Source: Alphaproteobacteria bacterium (GTDB lineage Bacteria; Pseudomonadota; Alphaproteobacteria; Rhodobacterales; Rhodobacteraceae). Taken from it: a stretch of 64,000 nucleotides of DNA. Below are positions 57,194-64,000 of the stretch, piece after piece (within the stretch, counting starts at the first letter, position 1; every line of letters starts with the position of its first letter). The translations under genes and the position numbers were made by a program. Location of the stretch: contig JAUHWT010000022.1 in NCBI GenBank assembly GCA_030427145.1, positions 17,805-81,804 on the forward strand. Reading direction: 5' to 3'. A model generated the notes under the pieces. The model searched no databases, had not been told where the DNA came from, and was given only the letters and a program-made list of their open reading frames with translations.

Positions 57194-59935
57194 TTATTCG
57201 CCGTTCTCAGGCTCACCGTCATCAGCGATAATCTCACCGTCGCCACTGTCCGCAATCAGCGCCACCGAGACCACCCTGCTGGACGCGCCTGTGTCAAACA
57301 CGCGCACACCACCGGCGCTTCGGCCACGGAAGGAAATCCCCCCGATCGGGCACCGGATCGACTGCCCGGCATCAGTCGCCAGCATGATCTGGTCGTCCGG
57401 ATCGACCGGGAAGAGCGTCACGAGCGGACCGCCGCGCATGGCCTTGTCCATCGCCATGACACCCTGGCCACCGCGTCCGCGCAACGGATAGTCATGCGAG
57501 GACGACAGTTTCCCGGAGCCACGTTCGGTTATGGTCAGAAGAAGTTCCTCCGCCTCGGACATCTCGACATAGCGTTCCTGGCCAAGAGCCATGTCGGCGA
57601 CGCCTTCCTCATCCGAATCCGCGTTCTCCTCATCCGTGGCCCCCGCCACCGCCCGGCGCATTTTGAGATAAGCCGCACGTTCCTCGGGCGAAGCCTCAAA
57701 ATGGCGGACGACGGCCATTGAGACCACCTCGTCGCCATCGGCAAGCTTGATGCCGCGAACGCCGGTTGATCCCCGGCCCTTGAAGACCCGAATGTCGGTC
57801 GAAGCAAAGCGGATGGCCTTACCGCCACGGGTGGTCAGCAGAACATCATCGTTCTCAGAGCAGATGCGCGCATTGATCAGGCGCGTACCTTCCGGCAGCT
57901 TCATGGCGATCTTTCCGTTCGACTTCACGTTGGTGAAGTCATCCAGCGCGTTGCGGCGCACGTCCCCTGCGGACGTTGCGAACATGATCTGAAGCTCCGA
58001 CCAGTTCTCCTCCGGCACATCGACCGGCATGATTGCCGCAACCGATCCACCCTGCGCGATCGGCAGGATATTGACGATTGCCTTGCCGCGACCATTGCGA
58101 CCTGCTTGGGGCAGACGCCACGTCTTGAGTTTGTACGCCATGCCATCGGTGGAGAAGAACAGAAGCTGCGTGTGAGTATTCGCCACGAACAGTGTCGTGA
58201 CAAAATCCTCGTCCTTCGTGTTCATCCCCTGGGTACCCTTGCCACCACGCCGCTGCGCGCGGAACTCGGCCAAAGGTGTGCGCTTGATGTAACCGCCCTG
58301 TGTGACGGTCACCACCATATCCTCACGCTCGATCAGATCCTCATCGAGCAGGTCGGTTTCCCACTCGACAATTTCCGACCGGCGCGGCACGGCAAATTTC
58401 TCGCGCACTTCGCGCAACTCATCGGCAATGATCGACATGATCCGGCTACGCGAGCGCAAAATCTCGAGATAATCCTTGATCTTTCCAGCCAGCTCCTCGA
58501 GTTCGTCCGTCACCTCGCGTACACCGATTGCAGTCAGGCGCTGAAGCCGCAGATCGAGGATGGCCCGCGCCTGGGTTTCCGAAAGATGGTACGTGCCGTC
58601 CTCGTGAACCTTGTGGGTCGGATCATCGATCAGCGCGATATATGGCGCGATGTCCTGCGCAGGCCAGGCCCGCTCCATCAACCGCGTCCGGGCCTCAGCG
58701 GGGTCCGCCGATGATCGGATGGTTGCCACGACCTCATCCACGTTGGAAACGGCAACGGCCAAACCGCACAGGATATGCGAGCGCTCACGTGCCCTGCGCA
58801 GTTCAAATGCGGTGCGACGGGCTACAACCTCTTCGCGGAAGCCGATAAATGCCGTCAGGAACCGACGCAGATCGAGCTGCTCCGGCCGACCGCCATTCAG
58901 CGCCAGCATGTTGCAGCCGAAGCTTGTCTGCATCGGCGTGAAGCGGAACAGCTGGTTCAGCACAACCTCCGGCGTTGCGTCACGCTTCAGTTCAACAACA
59001 ACCCGCACGCCGGAGCGGTCGCTTTCGTCCTGTACATGCGCAATGCCCTCAATCCGCTTCTCGCGGGCGAGCTCCGCAATGCGCTCAATAAGGCTTGCCT
59101 TGTTCACCTGATAGGGAATCTCATCCAGGACGATTGCAAAGCGGTCCTTCCGAAGTTCCTCAATCCGGGTCTTGGCGCGAATGATGACCGAACCACGGCC
59201 CTCGTTATACGCTTTACGGGCACCGGACCGCCCTAAAATAACGCCACCCGTGGGGAAATCCGGGGCGGGAACATATTCCATCAGATCCGTTACGCTCAGA
59301 TCCGGATTTTCGATCAGCGCCAGCGTGGCATCCACCACCTCGCCGAGGTTGTGCGGCGGAATATTCGTGGCCATTCCCACCGCAATACCGGCAGCCCCAT
59401 TGACCAGCATGTTCGGGAACCGGGCCGGCAAAACGCTGGGCTCCAGGTCTTTGCCGTCATAGTTCGGCTGAAAATCAACGGTGTCCTTGTCGATATCCGC
59501 AAGGAGGTACGCGGCCGGCCGGTCCATGCGGACCTCCGTATACCGCATCGCAGCAGGCTGATCGCCATCCATCGACCCAAAGTTGCCCTGCCCATCGAGC
59601 AGAGGCAGGGACATCGAAAATTCCTGCGCCATCCGGACCAGCGCGTCATAAATCGCGCTGTCGCCATGGGGATGATACTTACCCATCACATCGCCGACGG
59701 GCCTCGCGGATTTCCGGTACGGCTTGTCGTGCGTGTTTCCGGTCTCGTGCATCGCGTAAAGAATACGCCGATGAACCGGCTTGAGCCCGTCGCGAAGGTC
59801 AGGAATAGCACGGCTGACGATCACGCTCATGGCGTAGTCGAGGTAGGAGGCTTTCATCTCCGACTCGATGGAAATCGCCGGTCCGGAGGAAGGGGGCCGC
59901 TGGTCTGCGGGGACGTCTTCTGGGGTATCCGTCAC
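57194..59935 (-). CDS. gyrA: DNA gyrase subunit A
   Basis: A 913-aa gyrase subunit that introduces negative supercoils. The catalytic Tyr is Tyr132 (MRYTE). The quinolone-resistance region [14 protein letters not shown] keeps Ser93 and Asp97, the susceptible residues at E. coli positions 83 and 87. The C-terminal beta-pinwheel is interrupted by an acidic stretch ([15 protein letters not shown]). The GyrA box is [10 protein letters not shown], as expected of gyrase and not topoisomerase IV. Confidence 0.97.
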   Translation of the reverse strand: MTDTPEDVPADQRPPSSGPAISIESEMKASYLDYAMSVIVSRAIPDLRDGLKPVHRRILYAMHETGNTHDKPYRKSARPVGDVMGKYHPHGDSAIYDALVRMAQEFSMSLPLLDGQGNFGSMDGDQPAAMRYTEVRMDRPAAYLLADIDKDTVDFQPNYDGKDLEPSVLPARFPNMLVNGAAGIAVGMATNIPPHNLGEVVDATLALIENPDLSVTDLMEYVPAPDFPTGGVILGRSGARKAYNEGRGSVIIRAKTRIEELRKDRFAIVLDEIPYQVNKASLIERIAELAREKRIEGIAHVQDESDRSGVRVVVELKRDATPEVVLNQLFRFTPMQTSFGCNMLALNGGRPEQLDLRRFLTAFIGFREEVVARRTAFELRRARERSHILCGLAVAVSNVDEVVATIRSSADPAEARTRLMERAWPAQDIAPYIALIDDPTHKVHEDGTYHLSETQARAILDLRLQRLTAIGVREVTDELEELAGKIKDYLEILRSRSRIMSIIADELREVREKFAVPRRSEIVEWETDLLDEDLIEREDMVVTVTQGGYIKRTPLAEFRAQRRGGKGTQGMNTKDEDFVTTLFVANTHTQLLFFSTDGMAYKLKTWRLPQAGRNGRGKAIVNILPIAQGGSVAAIMPVDVPEENWSELQIMFATSAGDVRRNALDDFTNVKSNGKIAMKLPEGTRLINARICSENDDVLLTTRGGKAIRFASTDIRVFKGRGSTGVRGIKLADGDEVVSMAVVRHFEASPEERAAYLKMRRAVAGATDEENADSDEEGVADMALGQERYVEMSEAEELLLTITERGSGKLSSSHDYPLRGRGGQGVMAMDKAMRGGPLVTLFPVDPDDQIMLATDAGQSIRCPIGGISFRGRSAGGVRVFDTGASSRVVSVALIADSGDGEIIADDGEPENGE

Positions 59936-60116
59936 TTAGGAAATTTTCCTGTAAAGGTGCGTCTCTTTGTTGAGCTTCCGTATAGAGGGAAACACCCGGA
60001 AGTGCAACAAAATCGGGCAATAATCGGCCGCAAACCCCTCTGAAACCGTGCGAAAACACACCGCTGCAACCCTGGATCGAAGCCGATGCGGCAGACGCCG
60101 CGCAAATGGCCACACT

Positions 60117-60320
60117 TCAGCGCAACCCCCATCTTATCCGTGCCCAAAACCGTTCGTGGAGCACGAAGGCAACAAGGCCGACAAGAGCGGATATTACCGC
60201 GAAACTCCCGGCCACATTGAACGACCCGGTAAGAAGCCAACCAATCAGGGTCATGCTGAACAGACCCAAAACCTGCCAACTCACGGCTTTCGCAACCTGC
60301 CTTCGCGTGGTCTCAGCCAT
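60117..60320 (-). CDS. DUF2061 small membrane protein
   Basis: A 67-aa protein with two transmembrane helices and the DUF2061 pattern: KAVSWQVLGLFSMTLIGWLL, TGSFNVAGSFAVI, and a C-terminal HERFWARIRWG. Such proteins are widespread, unknown in function, and may be fused to sulfate assimilation enzymes elsewhere. Divergent from the XRE regulator. Confidence 0.85.
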   Translation of the reverse strand: MAETTRRQVAKAVSWQVLGLFSMTLIGWLLTGSFNVAGSFAVISALVGLVAFVLHERFWARIRWGLR

Positions 60321-60427
60321 CCGCGCCTCCTTTTTTGCTTAACCATCACGGGCTATCAAAAAGGGCTGATGCGCGGTATTCAGGACATGCGCCGCATTTG
60401 GGCCATTATGTTTGAAAAACCCAGCAT

Positions 60428-61294
60428 ATGATGACTAAAGTAGACAAGCGAACCCGAGCCGCCCTCTTCAGGCAGCGTCTTGCACAGGCAATTGCCGAGA
60501 CAGGCACCAACCGCAGCAAACTGGCGCGCGAGACCGGCGTCGATCGCTCAACCATTTCACAGATCATGGCGAGGGGCGAAACCAGGCTGCCCAACGCCCA
60601 ACTGGTCGCGGATTGTGCTGCAACGCTTGGCGTCAGCACCGATTGGCTGCTCGGCCTCACCGACCGTCCGGAAAGGGCCGGGGATCTGGTCGACGCGGTG
60701 GTGGGTGTCACGACGGCGCAACGCACCTCGGCGGATGAGCAGATTATCGACTGGCACCGGGAAGCCAACGGCTACAAAATTCGCCACGTGGCCGCGACTC
60801 TGCCGGACATCCTGAAGACTTCGGATGTGCTGGCATGGGAGTACAACCGCTTCATCGCAAAAACACCCGATCAGGCCATTGGCGCCATGACCGACCGGAT
60901 GGACTGGTTGCGCGATTCCAACTCGGACTACGAAATCGCCGTCCCCCGCCACGAACTCGAATCCTTTGCCGCCGGAGAAGGTTATTACAGCGGCCTCGCC
61001 CCCGACATCCGTGCGGCACAGATTGAGCGGCTGACCCGGGACACGCGCGACCTCTACCCGTCGCTCCGCATATTCATTTTCGACGCAAGGCGACAGTTCA
61101 GCGCGCCGATCACTGTCTTCGGCCCGTTGCTGGGGGTGATTTATGTCGGGCAGATCTATCTGGCCTTCCGGTCGGAAGACAGGGTGCGCTCGCTCACCCG
61201 GCATTTCGACTGGCTGGTTCGCGAATGCGAAATCGACGCGCGGCAAACGCCGGACTTCATCGACGGGCTCCGGAACCTGGCAACCGGTGCCTGA
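60428..61294 (+). CDS. XRE-family transcriptional regulator
   Basis: A 288-aa protein with an N-terminal helix-turn-helix (RSKLARETGVDRSTISQIMA, about residues 29-48) followed by a C-terminal effector domain that is not one I can name. Family members of this length occur in Rhodobacterales. The neighbours give no target. The start has two Met codons in tandem; a weak ribosome site precedes them. Confidence 0.85.
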   Translation: MMTKVDKRTRAALFRQRLAQAIAETGTNRSKLARETGVDRSTISQIMARGETRLPNAQLVADCAATLGVSTDWLLGLTDRPERAGDLVDAVVGVTTAQRTSADEQIIDWHREANGYKIRHVAATLPDILKTSDVLAWEYNRFIAKTPDQAIGAMTDRMDWLRDSNSDYEIAVPRHELESFAAGEGYYSGLAPDIRAAQIERLTRDTRDLYPSLRIFIFDARRQFSAPITVFGPLLGVIYVGQIYLAFRSEDRVRSLTRHFDWLVRECEIDARQTPDFIDGLRNLATGA

Positions 61295-61408
61295 GCAGCG
61301 CTGAAGTACCCGCGCCCACTCAACCCAGAGCTTAACCAATTAACACCCTTGAGATTGAATAAAATTTTCCGCTGATCCAAAACACACGCAGTACGAGTGA
61401 GGTGTTTT

Positions 61409-62017
61409 ATGATTATCAAACGAAAAGTTCTCGCGTCCGCCATCGCTGCAATGGTCCTTGGCGCAACCGCTGCTTCCGCCGCTCCGGTTACCTTCACCGG
61501 CGGCACAACCCAGAGCAGCCTCTCTGGTTTCAACCCGTCCGGTTCCGATGCCGCTCTGTCCGGCCCGTTCTCGACCCTGCACAATGCCTCCATGGGTCTG
61601 GTGGGCAAGAGTGAGGTGACCTTCACTTACGTCGGCACCGAGGCCGGCTACAAAAACAGCTTCTGGGCTTCGGGCAGCAAGCTGTTCGACAACAAAACCT
61701 CCGCCAGCGGTGACAGCCACTCTCTGGTCATGGATGGCGGCGCTCTGGATTTCGCGTTTAAAACCGAACGGCCCTCAACCACCGCAGTCAATGGCGCGAC
61801 CAGCGGGGCCTATGGCAGCATCGCGTTCTTCCAGAAAGACGAGGACTCAGTCTACGCGCTGTTCAATGACGCATCGCGGAGCGACCAGGACTTCGACGAC
61901 ATGGTAGTACGCATCGACGTGAAGCCGGTCCCCCTGCCCGCTGCAGCCGTACTGCTCCTGAGCGGAATGGGTGTGCTTGGCGCCGTATCGGCCCGCCGGA
62001 ACCGAAAGGAAGCCTGA
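61409..62017 (+). CDS. VPLPA-CTERM exosortase-substrate protein
   Basis: A 202-aa exported protein with a signal peptide (about 25 residues, AATAASA then APVTF) and a C-terminal VPLPAAAVLLLSGMGVLGA hydrophobic stretch followed by SARRNRKEA. That tripartite tail is the VPLPA-CTERM sorting signal cut by an exosortase. The middle ends SDQDFDDMVVRIDV, a motif like those of DUF4114 calcium-binding domains. No exosortase gene is in the window. ATG 61409 follows GAGG. Confidence 0.85.
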   Translation: MIIKRKVLASAIAAMVLGATAASAAPVTFTGGTTQSSLSGFNPSGSDAALSGPFSTLHNASMGLVGKSEVTFTYVGTEAGYKNSFWASGSKLFDNKTSASGDSHSLVMDGGALDFAFKTERPSTTAVNGATSGAYGSIAFFQKDEDSVYALFNDASRSDQDFDDMVVRIDVKPVPLPAAAVLLLSGMGVLGAVSARRNRKEA

Positions 62018-62245
62018 TCGGGCGATTTGACAGCCGGGCTTTCAAGCAATTGATCATTTTTTTTCGCGGCGGCACCATTCCGGTGTTGCCGCGGAACCAT
62101 GACCGCTCAGGTTGGCTGGCAAAAATGCAACGCAACAGGTCGTAGGGTGTCGATGATGTTGTGGAAGGCACTCAAGACTACCCAAACTGTGGGCGGGGAC
62201 ATATACTCTTTGCAAATTGCGCCAAAAATCTGCCGGAGGCCTTAA

Positions 62246-62719
62246 ATGCGTTGCCCGTTTTGCGGAAATGTCGACACCCAGGTCAAGGACAGCCGCCCGG
62301 CTGAGGATCACGTTTCAATTCGCAGACGCAGGTTCTGCCCGGCCTGTGCGGGCCGTTTTACCACCTATGAGCGCGTTCAGCTGCGCGACCTTGTCGTCGT
62401 AAAAAAGAACGGCAAGCGCGAGCCTTTCGACCGGGACAAACTGGAACGCTCGATCCGCATCGCAATGCAAAAACGCCCCATTGAGGCCGAACGGCTGGAC
62501 CAGCTGATTTCCGGCATCGTGCGACGACTGGAATCGATGGGCGAAACCGACATCCCCTCCGACACGATTGGAATGATCGTTATGGAGACCCTGGCCCGGA
62601 TCGACACGGTCGGCTACGTACGGTTTGCCTCCGTCTACAAAAACTTCCAGGCTGCGGATGATTTTGAGGACTTCGTGTCGGAATTACGACCGGATCTCTC
62701 ACCGAAGGAAGAAATCTGA
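62246..62719 (+). CDS. nrdR: Transcriptional repressor NrdR
   Basis: A 157-aa repressor of ribonucleotide reductase genes. The N-terminal zinc ribbon is [17 protein letters not shown] with the second pair CPACAGRF; the ATP-cone follows ([20 protein letters not shown]). Like the common chromosomal order, it precedes ribD directly (4 bp). Confidence 0.97.
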   Translation: MRCPFCGNVDTQVKDSRPAEDHVSIRRRRFCPACAGRFTTYERVQLRDLVVVKKNGKREPFDRDKLERSIRIAMQKRPIEAERLDQLISGIVRRLESMGETDIPSDTIGMIVMETLARIDTVGYVRFASVYKNFQAADDFEDFVSELRPDLSPKEEI

Positions 62720-62723
62720 ATTC

Positions 62724-63830
62724 ATGCCCGTAACACTGGAAGACGAAGGGTTCATGCGCCCCGCGCTCGGCCTTGCGCGCCGTGGACTTGGCCGCGTCTG
62801 GCCGAATCCCGCCGTCGGATGCGTAATTGTACGCGACGGCCGCGTCGTTGGACGCGGATGGACGGCCGACGGCGGACGGCCCCATGCGGAACCACAGGCA
62901 CTGGCACAGGCGGGCGACGCGGCACTTGGTGCCACGGCCTATGTCACGCTGGAGCCCTGCGCGCATACCGGCCAGACACCCCCCTGCGCCCAGGCTCTGA
63001 TCGACGCGGGCATTGCGCGGGTCGTGATCGCCATGGAAGATCCAGACCCGCGCGTCTCCGGTCGCGGTGCAGCGATGCTGACCGCCGCTGGAATTGAGGT
63101 TGCAACCGGCTGCCTGGCGGAGGAGGCGCAGAACCTGAACGCCGGGTTCGTCAGCCGCATCACGACCGGCCGCCCCATGCTTACCCTGAAACTTGCCACA
63201 TCCCTCGACGGCCGCATCGCCACCGGTACGGGTGAGAGCAAGTGGATCACCGGCCCCCGCTCCCGCGCACAGGTTCACCTGATGCGAGCGAAATACGACG
63301 CGGTCCTGGTAGGTGCAGGCACCGTCCGCAGCGATAATCCCCGGCTCGACGTGCGCGACGTCGGGATCGAGGGTGCCAACCCCGTGCGCATTGTCGTAAC
63401 CGGTGGCCTGACCCTCGTGGGCGACGGCTACCTCGGCAAGACCGCCTCCCAAATCCCGCTCTGGCTTTGCCACCACGACGAGGCCGAGGAACACCGCCGG
63501 AAAACTTGGGCCGACCGCGGCGCGGAACTGCTTGAAATCCCGTTCCAGCCCGACGGCCAGCTCGACCTCAGCGCCATGATGCGCACACTTGGTGACCGCG
63601 GAATAACGCGTGTTCTCTGTGAGGGTGGCGGACGCCTGTCGGCTGCACTGCTGGAAGCCAATCTGGTGGATGAGGTCGTGCTGTTCTCCGCAAGCCAGGT
63701 CCTTGGCGCGGAGGGCGTGGCCTCCGTCGGCCCGATGATGCTTGAAGAACTCCGGCTCGCCCCAAAATTCAACCTTGTGGACGTCGAACGCATCGGTCCC
63801 GATATCCGGAGCCACTGGCGGCGGCGCTAG
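62724..63830 (+). CDS. ribD: Bifunctional pyrimidine deaminase/reductase RibD
   Basis: A 368-aa enzyme for the second and third steps of riboflavin synthesis. The N-terminal deaminase has the zinc site GGRPHAEPQAL and TLEPCAHTGQTPPC; the C-terminal reductase begins RPMLTLKLATSLDGRIA. ATG 62724 lies 4 bp after nrdR. Normally ribE and ribBA follow; here the frame is ended by an IS630-type element start. Confidence 0.95.
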   Translation: MPVTLEDEGFMRPALGLARRGLGRVWPNPAVGCVIVRDGRVVGRGWTADGGRPHAEPQALAQAGDAALGATAYVTLEPCAHTGQTPPCAQALIDAGIARVVIAMEDPDPRVSGRGAAMLTAAGIEVATGCLAEEAQNLNAGFVSRITTGRPMLTLKLATSLDGRIATGTGESKWITGPRSRAQVHLMRAKYDAVLVGAGTVRSDNPRLDVRDVGIEGANPVRIVVTGGLTLVGDGYLGKTASQIPLWLCHHDEAEEHRRKTWADRGAELLEIPFQPDGQLDLSAMMRTLGDRGITRVLCEGGGRLSAALLEANLVDEVVLFSASQVLGAEGVASVGPMMLEELRLAPKFNLVDVERIGPDIRSHWRRR

Positions 63831-63854
63831 TTCGTTTACGCAGCCGCCCAGGGC

Positions 63855-63870
63855 GAGCCCCTCCGGGCTC
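63855..63870 (+). terminator. Short hairpin after ribD
   Basis: GAGCCC-CTCC-GGGCTC forms a perfect six-pair stem 25 bp after the ribD stop. No T-run follows, so terminator function is weakly supported. Confidence 0.35.
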
Positions 63871-63874
63871 CCCC

Positions 63875-64000
63875 TAAAGCGGTTTGCGTTTGATCTGAAT
63901 CGAATTGGGATTCACAAGCCCGCCTTCGTCTGATTCACTTCTGTTTGGAGGTGGATCATGGGCAAACCTTACTCTTTGGACCTTCGGGAACGGATTTGCG
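63875..64000 (+). mobile_element. Left end of an IS630-family element (continues beyond window)
   Basis: A TA dinucleotide at 63875-63876, the usual IS630 target, is followed by AAGCGGTTTGCGTTTGATC, the presumed left terminal repeat, then an inner inverted repeat TGAATC-N7-GATTCA and the transposase start. The right end is outside the window, so the terminal repeat cannot be confirmed. Confidence 0.6.
63958..64000 (+). CDS. IS630-family transposase (N-terminal fragment, runs off window)
   Basis: ATG with TTTGGAGGTGG upstream opens a frame reading MGKPYSLDLRERIC, the N-terminus shared by many IS630-type transposases (helix-turn-helix region). Only 14 residues are visible. Confidence 0.7.
   Translation, partial: MGKPYSLDLRERIC

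Noticed and set aside
62018..62245. Stem-like GC-rich repeat after the VPLPA-CTERM gene (TTTTTTTTCGCGGCGGCACC, then its near mirror)
   Set aside because: The T-run precedes the stem instead of following it and the arms have mismatches, so it does not fit a terminator for either strand.
62580..63815. Long open frame on the opposite strand of ribD (over 400 codons)
   Set aside because: It is a mirror of the codon bias of ribD, which has full family motifs. The antisense protein has no recognisable domain.

Overview
The window is a moderately GC-rich, densely packed chromosomal segment of an alphaproteobacterium, most likely a marine Rhodobacterales (Roseobacter-type) bacterium. The markers are a ctrA response-regulator gene next to sciP, a TrcR (DUF1013) regulator, COQ9, a 44-aa aa3-type cytochrome c oxidase subunit IV, a VPLPA-CTERM protein, LexA boxes of the GTTC-N7-GTTC type, and an unlinked gene-transfer-agent-type endolysin/holin pair. 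Nearly all of it is core chromosome. The only mobile DNA seen is the left end of an IS630-family element at the right edge.

Layout. 0-8 kb: the start of a receiver-domain protein, a thiolase/SDR pair, trcR, a periplasmic RNase T2, an AbrB-type permease, an MsrQ-like heme membrane protein, and a SHOCT protein. 8-16 kb: a DsbD N-domain protein, YqgE, oxidoreductases, Sua5, a DmdC-like acyl-CoA dehydrogenase coupled to a metallo-beta-lactamase-fold protein, a sulfotransferase and cytochrome oxidase subunit IV. 17-25 kb: rpsU divergent from coq9, amino-acid enzymes (class IV aminotransferase, AlaC-like aminotransferase, hom), DUF2235 and PhzF. 25-28 kb: a TRAP transporter operon with a palindromic operator in the region divergent from glpX. 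28-36 kb: glpX-recJ, tRNA-Glu, PlsC-like-murI, argC-yihY-ccmE. 36-40 kb: a lysis cassette lying between ccmE and ccmF-ccmH. 40-49 kb: glnE, an HDAC-like protein, a peptidase, exoD, mnmA, then sciP-ctrA. 49-57 kb: ligA, recG, an SOS-type small-protein unit, an Fe-S scaffold, hisI, gluQ and trmFO. 57-64 kb: gyrA, a DUF2061 protein, an XRE regulator, a VPLPA-CTERM protein, nrdR-ribD, and the IS630 end.

How the genes fit together. CtrA and its antagonist SciP lie beside each other, and CtrA half-sites plus a GANTC methylation site sit in the gap between them. In Rhodobacterales CtrA governs motility and gene-transfer-agent release. The endolysin/holin pair 11 kb away is of the kind that releases such particles, although no CtrA box was seen in front of it.

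The observation that looks least described is at 53.6-54.0 kb. A self-contained transcription unit lies downstream of recG. It has two perfect alphaproteobacterial LexA boxes (one in each orientation) over a good promoter, a 40-aa single-span membrane protein, and a strong intrinsic terminator. This is the layout expected of an SOS-induced division inhibitor analogous to Caulobacter SidA, but the protein itself is not one I recognise.

Other points worth a second look are an SDR that has lost both residues of the catalytic YxxxK motif, a receiver domain without its acidic pocket, perfect inverted repeats on both sides of the lysis cassette, and several perfect palindromes in divergent promoter regions.
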